Made by a program: the position numbers and the translations under genes. A DNA stretch of 64,000 nucleotides from Neoarius graeffei (Eukaryota; Chordata; Actinopteri; Siluriformes; Ariidae). Under the pieces are notes generated by a model that saw nothing but the letters and a program-made list of their open reading frames with translations, did no database searches and was not told the DNA's origin. Below are positions 46,321-58,100 of the stretch, piece by piece; the first letter of the stretch is position 1; each line of letters begins with the position of its first letter. The stretch is taken from the NCBI RefSeq assembly GCF_027579695.1, contig NC_083569.1, forward strand, positions 71,745,149-71,809,148, written 5' to 3'.

Positions 46321-47992
46321 GGGCGATTGCTCTAAGACAACGAGGGAGGCTCTCAAACAGGGGAGGCTGGTCAGTTACGATATTTCCAGATTTTAAAAGA
46401 AAAAAAGAAAAAACACATCAATTTTGCCCATACTCTTGCCTCTGATCTGGCTGATTGTTGGCAGGGTCACAAACTGTGAAATAACAGGTTCTTTTGGCCC
46501 ATTAGCCTACTGTCCAATATACATGATGGTGGTGTTGGGGGGGTTATATTTTAACGTTTTATATTTTAAAATTGTGGCATGTTGTTTAAAAATTGATCAT
46601 TATTGAAAGCAGCTCTTTGTCAGGAACCTCAGCAGTAACAGCAGAGTGTTCTGGAATAGGCACAAGCACTGACCTTGGGGAGCCAAACATAGAGCTGGGT
46701 GCCACACATTTCATTCAATGACACTTTCCCTATATTTTACTTATTTTGACTGAGAAATGTTTTATTGACAATTTTGATAACCCTTCACTTTTAATCCAGG
46801 TCTGTAGTGTGAAATGTTCTCGGCTGTGTTTTTGTTTAAAAATGTTTTCAAAATTGTAGCTGTGTTTAATTCATATCCAGAGAAATATATATTCCAATAT
46901 AATATACTCAGCATAAACATTTTAAATAGATTCTATATTTTTGGTCCATCCATGACATATTACTAAAGTAGCCTATTTACTGTTGTTGATGTGGGTCACT
47001 TGCTGTTAGCCAATTCACTTTCTCGTACCAGGAGAGCTGAAAGGAACAATTTATTATTCCCTACCTTTTTCACCAAGTCAATTTGAGGCATTGGTCTACC
47101 CTGCTCTTTAATTTTAATTTTTTCCTCGAAAGGAAGACTGGCAAATGGCTTCGCCAAAATTAAATCAGCAATGCTTGGCATCCGTGCGCAGCTTTCTTGC
47201 TAGCTGACTAGCCCCCTCAAGTTCAAGTTCAGTCACTCAAATAAACGACATTTCTGGAACTAAGATAGCAAACTTGACAACACTATATTTACACTTTATT
47301 TACAATGAAAATATATACAAACTAAAAAAGCTGGTAGAAACCGCATGTAATGAATGAAATCGAAATGTAAGCTGATCTCTTACAATACACCACAGCACTT
47401 GCGAATCTGAACTGAGATTCACCGCTGCCTGTCTATATTTGAAATGAGCTGTCAATCAAAGAAAATATCTGGCCGCTTTCACCAATCACCAGTCTCCTCG
47501 CGGAAAGCTTTGCCATGTCCCTCCCACTGTGAGGCTGGGAGTCCGTGGGGCAGGCGTTTTCACAGTATTTGTCCAGTAACCGTCTTGCATTTTGATATTG
47601 AAAAGCGCAGAGCTCCCAAATGCCATTGAAGTCCATTGAGGCTGGGAGTCCGTGGGCGGGCGTTTTCACAGTATTTGTCCAATAATCGTCTTGCATTTTG
47701 ATATTGAAAAGCGCATAGCTCCCAAATGCCATTGAAGTCCACTGAGGCTGGGCTGCATCGCGCTGTCACGAGGGGGAGAAACTCACGCACACATTAGGCG
47801 AACTGGGGAAAGTTATAACGGAATGATTTCGCACTGTAGTTGGGTTGAGCACATATATTTCTATGATTCTGGATCTGAAATAGCAATGTTATAAGGTCGG
47901 CTATAACATAAGCCTAGCGCAATTCATCCTACACGATGTTCGTCATTTTTAGAGGAGGCTGAGCCTCCCTCGTTGTCTTAGAGCAATCGCCC
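46321..47992 (-). mobile_element. hAT-like (ZMYM1-type) non-autonomous element with 32-bp perfect inverted ends
   Basis: The first 32 bases (GGGCGATTGCTCTAAGACAA...) recur as an exact inverted copy at 47961-47992. The minus strand at 47181-46996 reads MPSIADLILAKPFASLPFEE, KIKIKEQGRPMPQIDLV. This resembles the region before the TTF zinc finger of ZMYM1-like hAT transposases (recalled family). The rest of the gene is missing. A 106-107-bp tandem repeat covers 47531-47743. The flanks are SINE heads in opposite orientation, and no target duplication is clear. Confidence 0.65.
47531..47743. repeat. Two tandem ~107-bp repeats
   Basis: Units start gaggctggga at 47531 and 47638, and a third start is at 47744. 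Each holds cgttttcacagtatttgtcc and attgaaaagcgca. They differ at a few positions. Confidence 0.9.
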
Positions 47993-47994
47993 GT

Positions 47995-48224
47995 GGTTGA
48001 CATAGAGACAAACAACAATTCACAGCTACAGTCAATTTAGAGCCACCAATTATCCTAACCTGCATGTCTTTGGACTGTGGTGGAAACCGGAGCACCCAAA
48101 GGAAACCCACGCAGACACGGGGAGAACATGCAAACTCTGCACAGAAAGGCCCTCGCCGGCTGCTGGGCTCGCACCCAGGACCTTCTTGCTGTGAGGCAAC
48201 AGCGCTAACCACTATACCACCTAC
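47995..48224 (-). repeat. SINE head, reverse, truncated at the same element
   Basis: The reverse copy is preserved from the head to about the same body region as the forward copy at 46105. The break is some 20 bases further into the body. Together the two make an outer inverted repeat around the hAT-like element. Confidence 0.88.
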
Positions 48225-48336
48225 AAGAACTACTCGACCTGATTTACTTAACCAAGCCCAAAAAAATACCTGGACTGTAAATTATGCACTAGGGCAGAAA
48301 ATGAATACAAACTGCAGTGTGAAGGAACATACATCT

Positions 48337-48690
48337 GGGCGGCACGGTGGTGTAGTGGTTAGCACAGTCGCCTCACAGCAAGAAAGTTCTGGGTTCGAGC
48401 CCCGTGGCCGGCGAGGGCCTTTCTGTGTGGAGTTTGCATGTTCTCCCCGTGTCTGTGTGGGTTTCCTCCGGGTGCTCCGGTTTCCCCCACAGTCCAAAGA
48501 CATGCAGGTTAGGTTAATATGGGACGGCCTTGGGCTGAGGTGCCCTTGAGTGAGGCACCTAACTCCCAACTGCTCCCCGGGCGCTGTTAGCATGGCTGCC
48601 CACTGCTCTGGGTGTGTGTGTGTGTGCTCGTCGCTCACATGTGTGTGCTTCAGATGGGTTAAATGCAGAGAGGAATTTCACAAGTGTGTG
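48337..48690 (+). repeat. tRNA-derived SINE with alternative tail B
   Basis: The head and body match tail A copies up to ggttaggttaa. The sequence then switches to a different tail: tatgggacggccttgggctg ... gatgggttaaatgcagagag ... cacaagtg. Confidence 0.9.
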
Positions 48691-49177
48691 ATGTTTTCTT
48701 TCTTTTTCTTTACAGTATTCTGCACTGAAGCAGTACGCCACTAGGGGGCACGACTGACAGAAAACTGTTTCCTGGTAGAAAAATCAGAGCTCATCACCAC
48801 CACTTCCTGTGACTGTATATTTAGTCATTAATCACAGCTTCATAACCAAGCTGATTAACTCACACATATTTTCTGCCCCCCGGTGCCTGTATCTCAAGTT
48901 TTTAAACTCATTCTTGTTTGGAAATACTTGTATTAATCTATCAGTCACTTTCCGACACCAGTCAAACTACAATTTTGAAGTTTTCCTCCAAAACCTTTAT
49001 GCTAGCAGTGAAGACTTTTATGCTAGCGACCACCGGCTTTCAGTTTCCGGTACATTGCGGAAGTTTAATGTCTGTGTTGGAGACAGGAGTTTGAGAACTA
49101 TTTTTATTTTTTTGGGCACCATTAAAGCGAGCATTTGAATCATTTAGTCCTAAGGTGTCCTTAGGTTTGTGTTTAAG
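48691..49177 (+). promoter_or_regulatory. mettl3 upstream region, likely TATA-less promoter
   Basis: The 150 bases before the mettl3 ATG lack a TATA box. They contain an ETS-type CGGAAG at 49058-49063 and nearby TTTCCGG at 49044-49050, common in housekeeping promoters. The start context AAGATGT has A at -3. Farther upstream nothing is recognised. Confidence 0.45.
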
Positions 49178-52100
49178 ATGTCAGATACATGGAGCGACAT
49201 CCAGGCACACAAAAAGAAGCTGGACTCCCTGAGAGAAAGGCTGCAGAGGAGGAGGAAAGATCCAACACAGCTGGGCATCGGTATGGTACTGTATTAGCCA
49301 GCCGCTATCTTACCATGGATAGGAATGAATGAGCTTATCAACAAGTTACTTATTAAACCATGTTCACGGCTCATTTAGGCGACAACACACGTTTGAATGG
49401 GTTTAATAGCTGTATTTAGTACAACCCCGATTCCAAAAAAGTTGGGACAAAGTACAAATTGCAAATAAAAACGGAATGCAATGATGTGGAAGTTTCAAAA
49501 TTCCATATTTTATTCAGAATAGAACATAGATGACATATCAAATGTCTAAACTGAGAAAATGTATCATTTAAAGAGAAAAATTAGGTGATTTTAAATTTCA
49601 TGACAACAACACATCTCAAAAAAGTTGGGACAAGGCCATGTTTACCACTGTGAGACATCCCCTTTTCTCTTTACAACAGTCTGTAAACGCCTGGGGACTG
49701 AGGAGACAAGTTGCTCAAGTTTAGGGATAGGAATGTTAACCCATTCTTGTCTAATGTAGGATTCTAGTTGCTCAACTGTCTTAGGTCTTTTTTGTCGTAT
49801 CTTCCGTTTTATGATGCGCCAAATGTTTTCTATGGGTGAAAGATCTGGACTGCAGGCTGGCCAGTTCAGTACCCAGACCCTTCTTCTACGCAGCCATGAT
49901 GCTGTAATTGATGCAGTATGTGGTTTGGCATTGTCATGTTGGAAAATGCAAGGTCTCCCCTGAAAGAGACGTCGTCTGGATGGGAGCATATGTTGCTCTA
50001 GAACCTGGATATACCTTTCAGCATTGATGGTGTCTTTCCAGATGTGTAAGCTGCCCATGCCACACGCACTAATGCAACCCCATACCATCAGGGATGCAGG
50101 CTTCTGAACTGAGCGCTGATAACAACTTGGGTCGTCCTTCTCCTCTTTAGTCCGAATGACACGGCGTCCCTGATTTCCATAAAGAACTTCAAATTTTGAT
50201 TTGTCTGACCACAGAACAGTTTTCCACTTTGCCACAGTCCATTTTAAATGAGCCTTGGCCCAGAGAAGACGTCTGCGCTTCTGGATCATGTTTAGATACG
50301 GCTTCTTCTTTGATATAGAGTTTTAGCTGGCAACGGCGGATGGCACGGTGAATTGTGTTCACAGATAATGTTCTCTGGAAATATTCCTGAGCCCATTTTG
50401 TGATTTCCAATACAGAAGCATGCCTGTACAGTATGTGATGCAGTGCCGTCTAAGGGCCCGAAGATCACAGGCACCCAGTATGGTTTTCCGGCCTTGACCC
50501 TTACGCACAGAGATTCTTCCAGATTCTCTGAATCTTTTGATGATTATATGCACTGTAGATGATGATATGTTCAAACTCTTTGCAATTTTACACTGTCGAA
50601 CTCCTTTCTGATATTGCTCCACTATTTGTCGGTGCAGAATTAGGGGGATTGGTGATCCTCTTCCCATCTTTACTTCTGAGAGCCGCTGCCACTCCAAGAC
50701 GCTCTTTTTATACCCAGTCATGTTAATGACCTATTGCCAATTGACCTAATGAGTTGCAATTTGGTCCTCCAGCTGTTCCTTTTTTGTACCTCTAACTTTT
50801 CCAGCCTCTTATTGCCCCTGTCCCAACTTTTTTGAGATGTGTTGCTGTCATGAAATTTCAAATGAGCCAATATTTGGCATGAAATTTCAAAATGTCTCAC
50901 TTTCGACATTTGATATGTTGTCTGTGTTCTATTGTGAATACAATATCAGTTTTTGAGATTTGTAAATTATTGCATTCCGTTTTTATTTACAATTTGTACT
51001 TTGTCCCAACTTTTTTGGAAACGGGGTTGTATGTGTTGTGTGGTATTCAATGCCAGTAGTGACAGGAGTGTCCTAGCTCAGGTTCTACATCTCTGCACAG
51101 AGTTGTGCTTACCCTTTTTGAGCACAAGAAGTTTACTTCATGAAGGCTTAAGGAATTAACCCATGAATCCGAAAGCTAAACTCTGCAGTGCTGTAGTAGT
51201 TGTTAAAGTCTGAAACACCTGCTCGGTAACCCACAGGAGCCTGGAGTACAACCCTCTCCTGCACATTCTTGTTTTTATTCCTACTCTAACACACCCACTA
51301 CCACTCAGGAAGTTAAGAGCTGTTAATTACAGTAGCTGATTGGTTGAATTAGGTAGTTGCTAGCAGGTAAAGTGCTTTAAAAAAAAACCCTCAAGTGTAG
51401 GACAGGGACTACTCTAGGACCAGGGTTGGGAAGCTGTGTAAGTACAATTATCACAAGTGCACTGGATATTCCCCAAAGCGACAAAATCTTTGAAATTATG
51501 CATATGGTGAATATGGTGGTTTCAACCATACCATTAAAGAAAGAAAGAAAGAAAGAAAGAAAGCACAACTTTATTAATTACACACTTGTGAAATTTCCTC
51601 TCTGCATGCATGCACACACACACCCAGAGCAGTGGGCAGCCATGCTAACAGCGCCCGGGGAGCAGTTGGGAGTTAGGTGCCTCGCTCAAGGGCACCTCAG
51701 CCCAAGGCCGTCCCATATTAACCTAACCGCATGTATTTGGACTGTGGGGGAAACCGGAGCACCTGTGGGAAACCCACGCAGACCCACCGTGCTAACCACT
51801 ACACCACCGTGCCACCGCCATTATCCACTGAGTCTTAAAATGATGACGATAGCCTTGATGATCTGGATTAAAATCCGTTTATAATTTCATTTGATGTCAT
51901 GGTTAAACAATCAGTTGTTGAAATCAGTCCTCTTAGTAAACTATGGGAATTAAAACTGTGGTGGTGTAGTGGTTAGCACGGTCGCCTCACAGCAAGAACG
52001 TTCTGGGTTCGAACTAGGGATCGACCGATATGTTTTTTTCAGGGCCAATACTGATACCGATTATTATGGAATTGGGATGCCGATAACCGATATGTGCAAC

Positions 52101-55100
52101 CGATAAATGTAAACATTATAATTCCCATGAAATTAAACATAGCACACACTGACACAGACCTTCATATCCATGAAATGTATGTTTAATTGTAAAATTGAAC
52201 ATGAAATTTTGTGCAGGGAGATGCCAGCAGCATTTGTACAATAAAGTCAAACATTAGTTAGAATAAAATGAGAAATAAAATAATAATAAAATAAATATTC
52301 ACCAATAAAAAAATAAATCACTCCCTACTATATTACAGCTCGCCATTTTCAGTGGAAAATAAATGAAAATACACTCTGGATTCTTTTACACTAAGAACTA
52401 AGTAAGACTTACCAACTTCAAGTAGTTTTTAAATAACAAATCAAGTGTAGGGAGCTGCCTGCAGCATTTTTTAAAAAGTAAAATCAAACATAAAGTAGGC
52501 TATCACTCCCTATTATGTAACAACTTAACAAGTAACCATCTACATTCTAATGCTTTTAATGCCCAAGCCTAATATTCCCAATTTAGGAGGATTATATTGT
52601 AGTGAAGGAAGCATTACATGTAGTTTCAGCGAGACTAGTTGGTTGTAGGCTAATTCAAGTGCTTCCTTCCGTAAGCTAAGTTTGGCTGGCTACACAGATG
52701 CAAATGGACAATTTTAACGAGTAGTAGATGAAGAATGTAAACATATAATGATGTTGTGCTTTTGCAACTTGTGTGTTTGTGACTTATTGCGGCAAAAGCA
52801 GCGTGTCCTTACCTTGAAGTGGGATCTGCTTCTGCCCGAGTGCCCATACGGCCGCCTTGAAACAGTTCACAGCGTTTAGCTACGCGTGTTGATTGGCTGT
52901 ATCCCTTGTGCCGCTTCTGCCCGAGTGCCCGTACGGCCGCTTTGAAACAGTTCACAGCGTTTAGCTACACGTGTCGATTGGCTATATCTCTTGTGCCAAA
53001 CAAATCAGATGTTGTGGTGGGCGGGACCGTGTTCTTGAACTGAGAGAGGCAAGTGCAGGAAAGGACGTGCAGTGACAGTCGCGTTAGGAACGAAATGGCT
53101 GCAAAAAGGCATGTTATCGGCATATCGGTGGAAATTATGGCCGATACCGATAACCCTAAAAATGCAGAATATCGGCCCGATATATCGGCCAGGCCGATTA
53201 TCGGTCGATCCCTAGTTCGAACCCTGCGGCCGGCGAGGGTCTTTCTGTGTGGAGTTTTTATGTTCTCCCCGTGTGGTTTTCCTCCGGGTGCTCCGGTTTC
53301 CCCCACAGTCCAAAGACATGCGGTTAGGTTAATATGGGACGGCCTTGGGCTGAGGTGCCCTTGAGCGAGGCACCTAAAGGCCTCTGCATGCTCTTGCGAC
53401 AAGGCTTTCGCAGATAGCTTTTCGCAGACAGTTGTAATTTATCGTTGAGCGGGGAGTAATAGGCATGCGCGATGTTATTCACCGGCACAACACAAGGGGG
53501 CGCGAAGTCGCTAGGAGTAGTTGGTGGGTGTGGTTAGTGGAGTGTTTATCCTCCGGTTACTTATAATGACTAGAACTTTTTTTTTTATAATGACTAGAAC
53601 TGGAGTCGTATAGATGTACGTACTTCCTCAATCAACCGCTCTTCATGCTGCTCCATCTTCGCTCGTGTTTTTAAAAATGCCGGTCGTGAAAACAAACCAA
53701 ACCGGGAAAGTAGGGAAGCGGAAGTGCGTGTACAGCGGATGTAGAGTGGACCAATCAGAGCCCTCTTGTCTGCGGCACTGTCTGCGAGGCTTCTGCGGTG
53801 GTCACAATTTTTGGGAGGTGCGCACAGAGTGTCTGCGAAGGTGGGGGGGGGCTACGCAGACACTGTTTGCGACGCTATCTGCGAGGACTGGGTTATCAGC
53901 ATAAATTGGCCTTAACTCCCAACTGCTCCCCAGGTGCTGTTAACATGGCTGCCCACTGCTCTGGGTATCTGTGTGTGCTCATTGCTCGCATGTGTGTGTT
54001 CACTGCTTCAGATGGGTTAAATGCAGAGAGGAAATTTCACAAGTGTTGAAAGTGATGAATAAAGTTGTGCTTTCTTTCTTTCCTTTTGTTTTCTTCCTTT
54101 CTTAAAAATATTGTTGACTGTGTATTATGTGTAAACATTGTCGACACTGTCATTTTAACCTGCCCCCAAACCCTCTGTCAGAGGTTGTTGGTGGTGGTGA
54201 TGGGGCACCCACACGCAGTGACAGTCCAGGGCCAACCCTCCAAACCTCCACAGAGGTGGAAGAGGAGCGTCCCCCTGACCCTGAATTAGAGAGAAGACTT
54301 CTGGAATACTTGTCTGAACTGAGCCTCACACTCCCTATTGACTCTCTGGCCATCACCAACCAGCTCAACTCTGTATGTATAAACATGTGAGAATTTAGTC
54401 ATTAAGTGTTACGTGAAGAATCTAAATGTTGATTAAAAACCTGTAAAGCATAAAACTTTCTCCCTCTTCCTCTCGTTGTCACTTTCTCTTTCTGTCCAAC
54501 TTTCTTAGTCTGAATCACCAGTATTGCCTGCCTGCATCCAGAGTCTTCTACTTAAATTTTCAGCTCAGGAGTTGATTGAAGTCCGACAGCCAACCAACAA
54601 TGCCTCATCATTGTCCTCTTCTTCATCCACTTTAGTTGTCTCTGTTGATCATACCAAACTGTGGGCAATGATTAGTAGTTCCACACCGCAACCTCAGAAA
54701 GCTGGTGTAAAAAGAAAAGGAGATGATATTATTCACCAAAAAAGGGCTCCTGGCTCCTCCCCTTTGCTTCAGTCGTCGTCTTCACCGCCCGCGACGTCAT
54801 CTATCTCTTCAGCCTCCAGTTCACAGCTGGCTGGAACTTCTGATTGGAAGTCAGGATCTGGAGGAGTTGGGGCTGAGAAAAAGGGTCGAACCAATAAGGG
54901 AAAGACGTCTCACTTGGATATGGAAATAGAGAGCTTATTGAGCCAGCAGTCAACCAAGGAGCAACAAAGCAAAAAGGTACCAAGCACCCTTCTGGCTGTC
55001 GAAGTATTGTTTAGCAATAAGAAATTGTGCTTATTATTGCATGTCTCAATGGGGGTGGGTAGGTGAGCAGGGAAATCCTTGAGTTACTGAACACCAGCTC

Positions 55101-58100
55101 GGCCAGAGAGCAGTCCATTGTAGAGAAGTTTCGTTCACGCGGTCGAGCCCAGGTGCAGGAATTCTGCGATCATGGGACTAAGGAGGAGTGCATGCGATAT
55201 GGAGACACACCACAACCCTGCAACAAGCTGCACTTCAGGCAGGTCCAATTGTTGACCATACTAAATAATTTGTACTGTCATTTTTTGTGAAGATTTTTTT
55301 CTCCTGGCAATACTTATTATTACTTAAAATAAAGTCATGTGACTTCCCTAGACGGATCATCAACAAGCACACAGATGAGAGCCTTGGAGACTGCTCCTTC
55401 CTGAACACCTGCTTTCACATGGACACCTGTAAATATGTACACTACGAGATTGACAGCCCACCTGAAGCTGAGAGCGGCTCCATGGGACCCCAGCCCGGCA
55501 CTACTGAGCTCACTCTACATGCTAGAGACGGAGACAGCAATGTGGGGAAACTGTTTCCAGCTCAGGTAGGTGACCAGCTGGTTTTTGTAAAGAAGAGGAG
55601 GACAACTGGTTTTAAATAGTGGCTACATATGCAATTTATCTGCGGATGAATAAGATTTTGTTGTATTCGGTAAACTTCTGTTATCTGAAGCACTTGTTAC
55701 TGTCTCTTGTGGCTTTCCCAGTGGATTTGTTGTGATATCCGCTACCTGGATGTGTCCATCCTGGGGAAGTTTGCAGTGGTGATGGCTGACCCTCCGTGGG
55801 ACATTCACATGGAACTCCCATATGGAACGTTGACAGATGATGAGATGAGGAAACTTAATATACCTATTCTGCAGGATGATGGCTTCCTCTTCCTCTGGGT
55901 GACTGGAAGGTACAAATGACTGAGTGCAGATTATTGAATATGACTTGAATGTTATTTGAATCTACTAGTTTTCATTCATTTTGTCAGTTTAACATTTGAG
56001 GAATCCTTGCAATGTTGTGGAGCAACTTCTTATAGAAGAGAAGTCATTAGGACTGTTGATTCATGAAGCAGAACTGATGAATCAACTTCTGTTCATTTTT
56101 GTATTTCAGTAGGGTATAGTACACTGGATTCATATTTTATAAATGCTTTATTCTTACATTGAGGTGAAACAAGCTTCCAGCCAGACCAAATTAACAAAAC
56201 CTTATACAACCCCGATTCCAAAAAAGTTGGGACAAAGTACAAATTGTAAATAAAAATGGAATGCAATGATGTGGAAGTTTCAAAATTCCATATTTGATTC
56301 AGAATAGAACATAGATGACACATCAAATGTTTAAACTGAGAAAATGCATCATTTAAAGAGAAAAATTAGGTGATTTTTAAATTTCATGACAACAACACAT
56401 CTCAAAAAAGTTGGGACAAGGCCATGTTTCCCACTGTGAGACATCCCCTTTTCTCTTTACAACAGTCTGTAAACGTCTGGGGACTGAGGAGACAAGTTGC
56501 TCAAGTTTAGGGATAGGAATGTTAACCCATTCTTGTCTAATGTAGGATTCTAGTTGCTCAACTGTCTTAGGTCTTTTTTGTCGTATCTTCCGTTTTATGA
56601 TGCGCCAAATGTTTTCTATGGGTGAAAGATCTGGACTGCAGGCTGGCCAGTTCAGTACCCGGACCCTTCTTCTACGCAGCCATGATGCTGTAATTGATGC
56701 AGTATGTGGTTTGGCATTGTCATGTTGGAAAATGCAAGGTCTTCCCTGAAAGAGACGTCGTCTGGATGGGAGCATATGTTGCTCTGGAACCTGGATATAC
56801 CTTTCAGCATTGATGGTGTCTTTCCAGATGTGTAAGCTGCCCATGCCACACGCACTAATGCAACCCCATACCATCAGAGATGCAGGCTTCTGAACTGAGC
56901 GCTGATAACAACTTGGGTCGTCCTTCTCCTCTTTAGTCCGAATGACACGGCGTCCCTGATTTCCATAAAGAACTTCAAATTTTGATTCGTCTGACCACAG
57001 AACAGTTTTCCACTTTGCCACAGTCCATTTTAAATGAGCCTTGGCCCAGAGAAGACGTCTGCGCTTCTGGATCATGTTTAGATACGGCTTCTTCTTTGAA
57101 CTATAGAGTTTTAGCTGGCAATGGCAGATGGCACGGTGAATTGTGTTCACAGATAATGTTCTCTGGAAATATTCCTGAGCCCGTTTTGTGATTTCCAATA
57201 CAGAAGCATGCCTGTATGTGATGCAGTGCCGTCTAAGGGTCTGAAGATCACGGGCACCCAGTATGGTTTTCCGGCCTTGACCCTTACGCACAGAGATTCT
57301 TCCAGATTCTCTGAATCTTTTGATGATATTATGCACTGTAGATGATGATATGTTCAAACTCTTTGCAATTTTACACTGTCGAACTCCTTTCTGATATTGC
57401 TCCACTATTTGTCGGCGCAGAATTAGGGGGATTGGTGATCCTCTTCCCATCTTTACTTCTGAGAGCCGCTGCCACTCCAAGATGCTCTTTTTATACCCAG
57501 TCATGTTAATGACCTATTGCCAATTGACCTAATGAGTTGTAATTTGGTCCTCCAGCTGTTCCTTTTTTGTACCTTTAACTTTTCCAGCCTCTTATTGCCC
57601 CTGTCCCAACTTTTTTGAGATGTGTTGCTGTCATGAAATTTCAAATGAGCCAGTATTTGGCATGAAATTTCAAAACGTCTCACTTTCGACATTTGATATG
57701 TTGTCTGTGTTCTATTGTGAATACAATATCAGTTTTTGAGATTTGTAAATTATTGCATTCCGTTTTTATTTACAATTTGTACTTTGTCCCAACTTTTTTG
57801 GAATCGGGGTTGTATAAACAAAATGGTGAACAAAACTAATTGAACAAAAATGAATAAAATTCTCATTTACTAAAATTCAAATAATTAAACCAGTTAATAA
57901 ATTACATTTTCCACATCTTGAGCTTTTGATTCACATTTACAAATTAGCTACATATTAGAACAAAACCCATTTCATAGAGTTTCACATGAATAATTGTGAT
58001 TGCCATAACTTTTTTTTATATATTTTTGTATTACTTACTGTACTTGCTCTAATTACTGAAGATATTGATTTGCTTTATTTATCTGCTAGTCAAGCACTTT

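Larger units (their letters stand above)
51957..54040 (+). repeat. tRNA-derived SINE, tail B, interrupted twice
   Basis: The SINE pieces 51957-52014, 53215-53377 and 53913-54040 join into one tail B copy. A hAT-like element split the B box, and a Harbinger-like element split the tail. It ends gatgaataaag. Confidence 0.9.

Noticed and set aside
55239-55244. GT donor at 55243 for mettl3 exon 4
   Set aside because: Adds four bases and shifts the frame out of the conserved [11 protein letters not shown] sequence.
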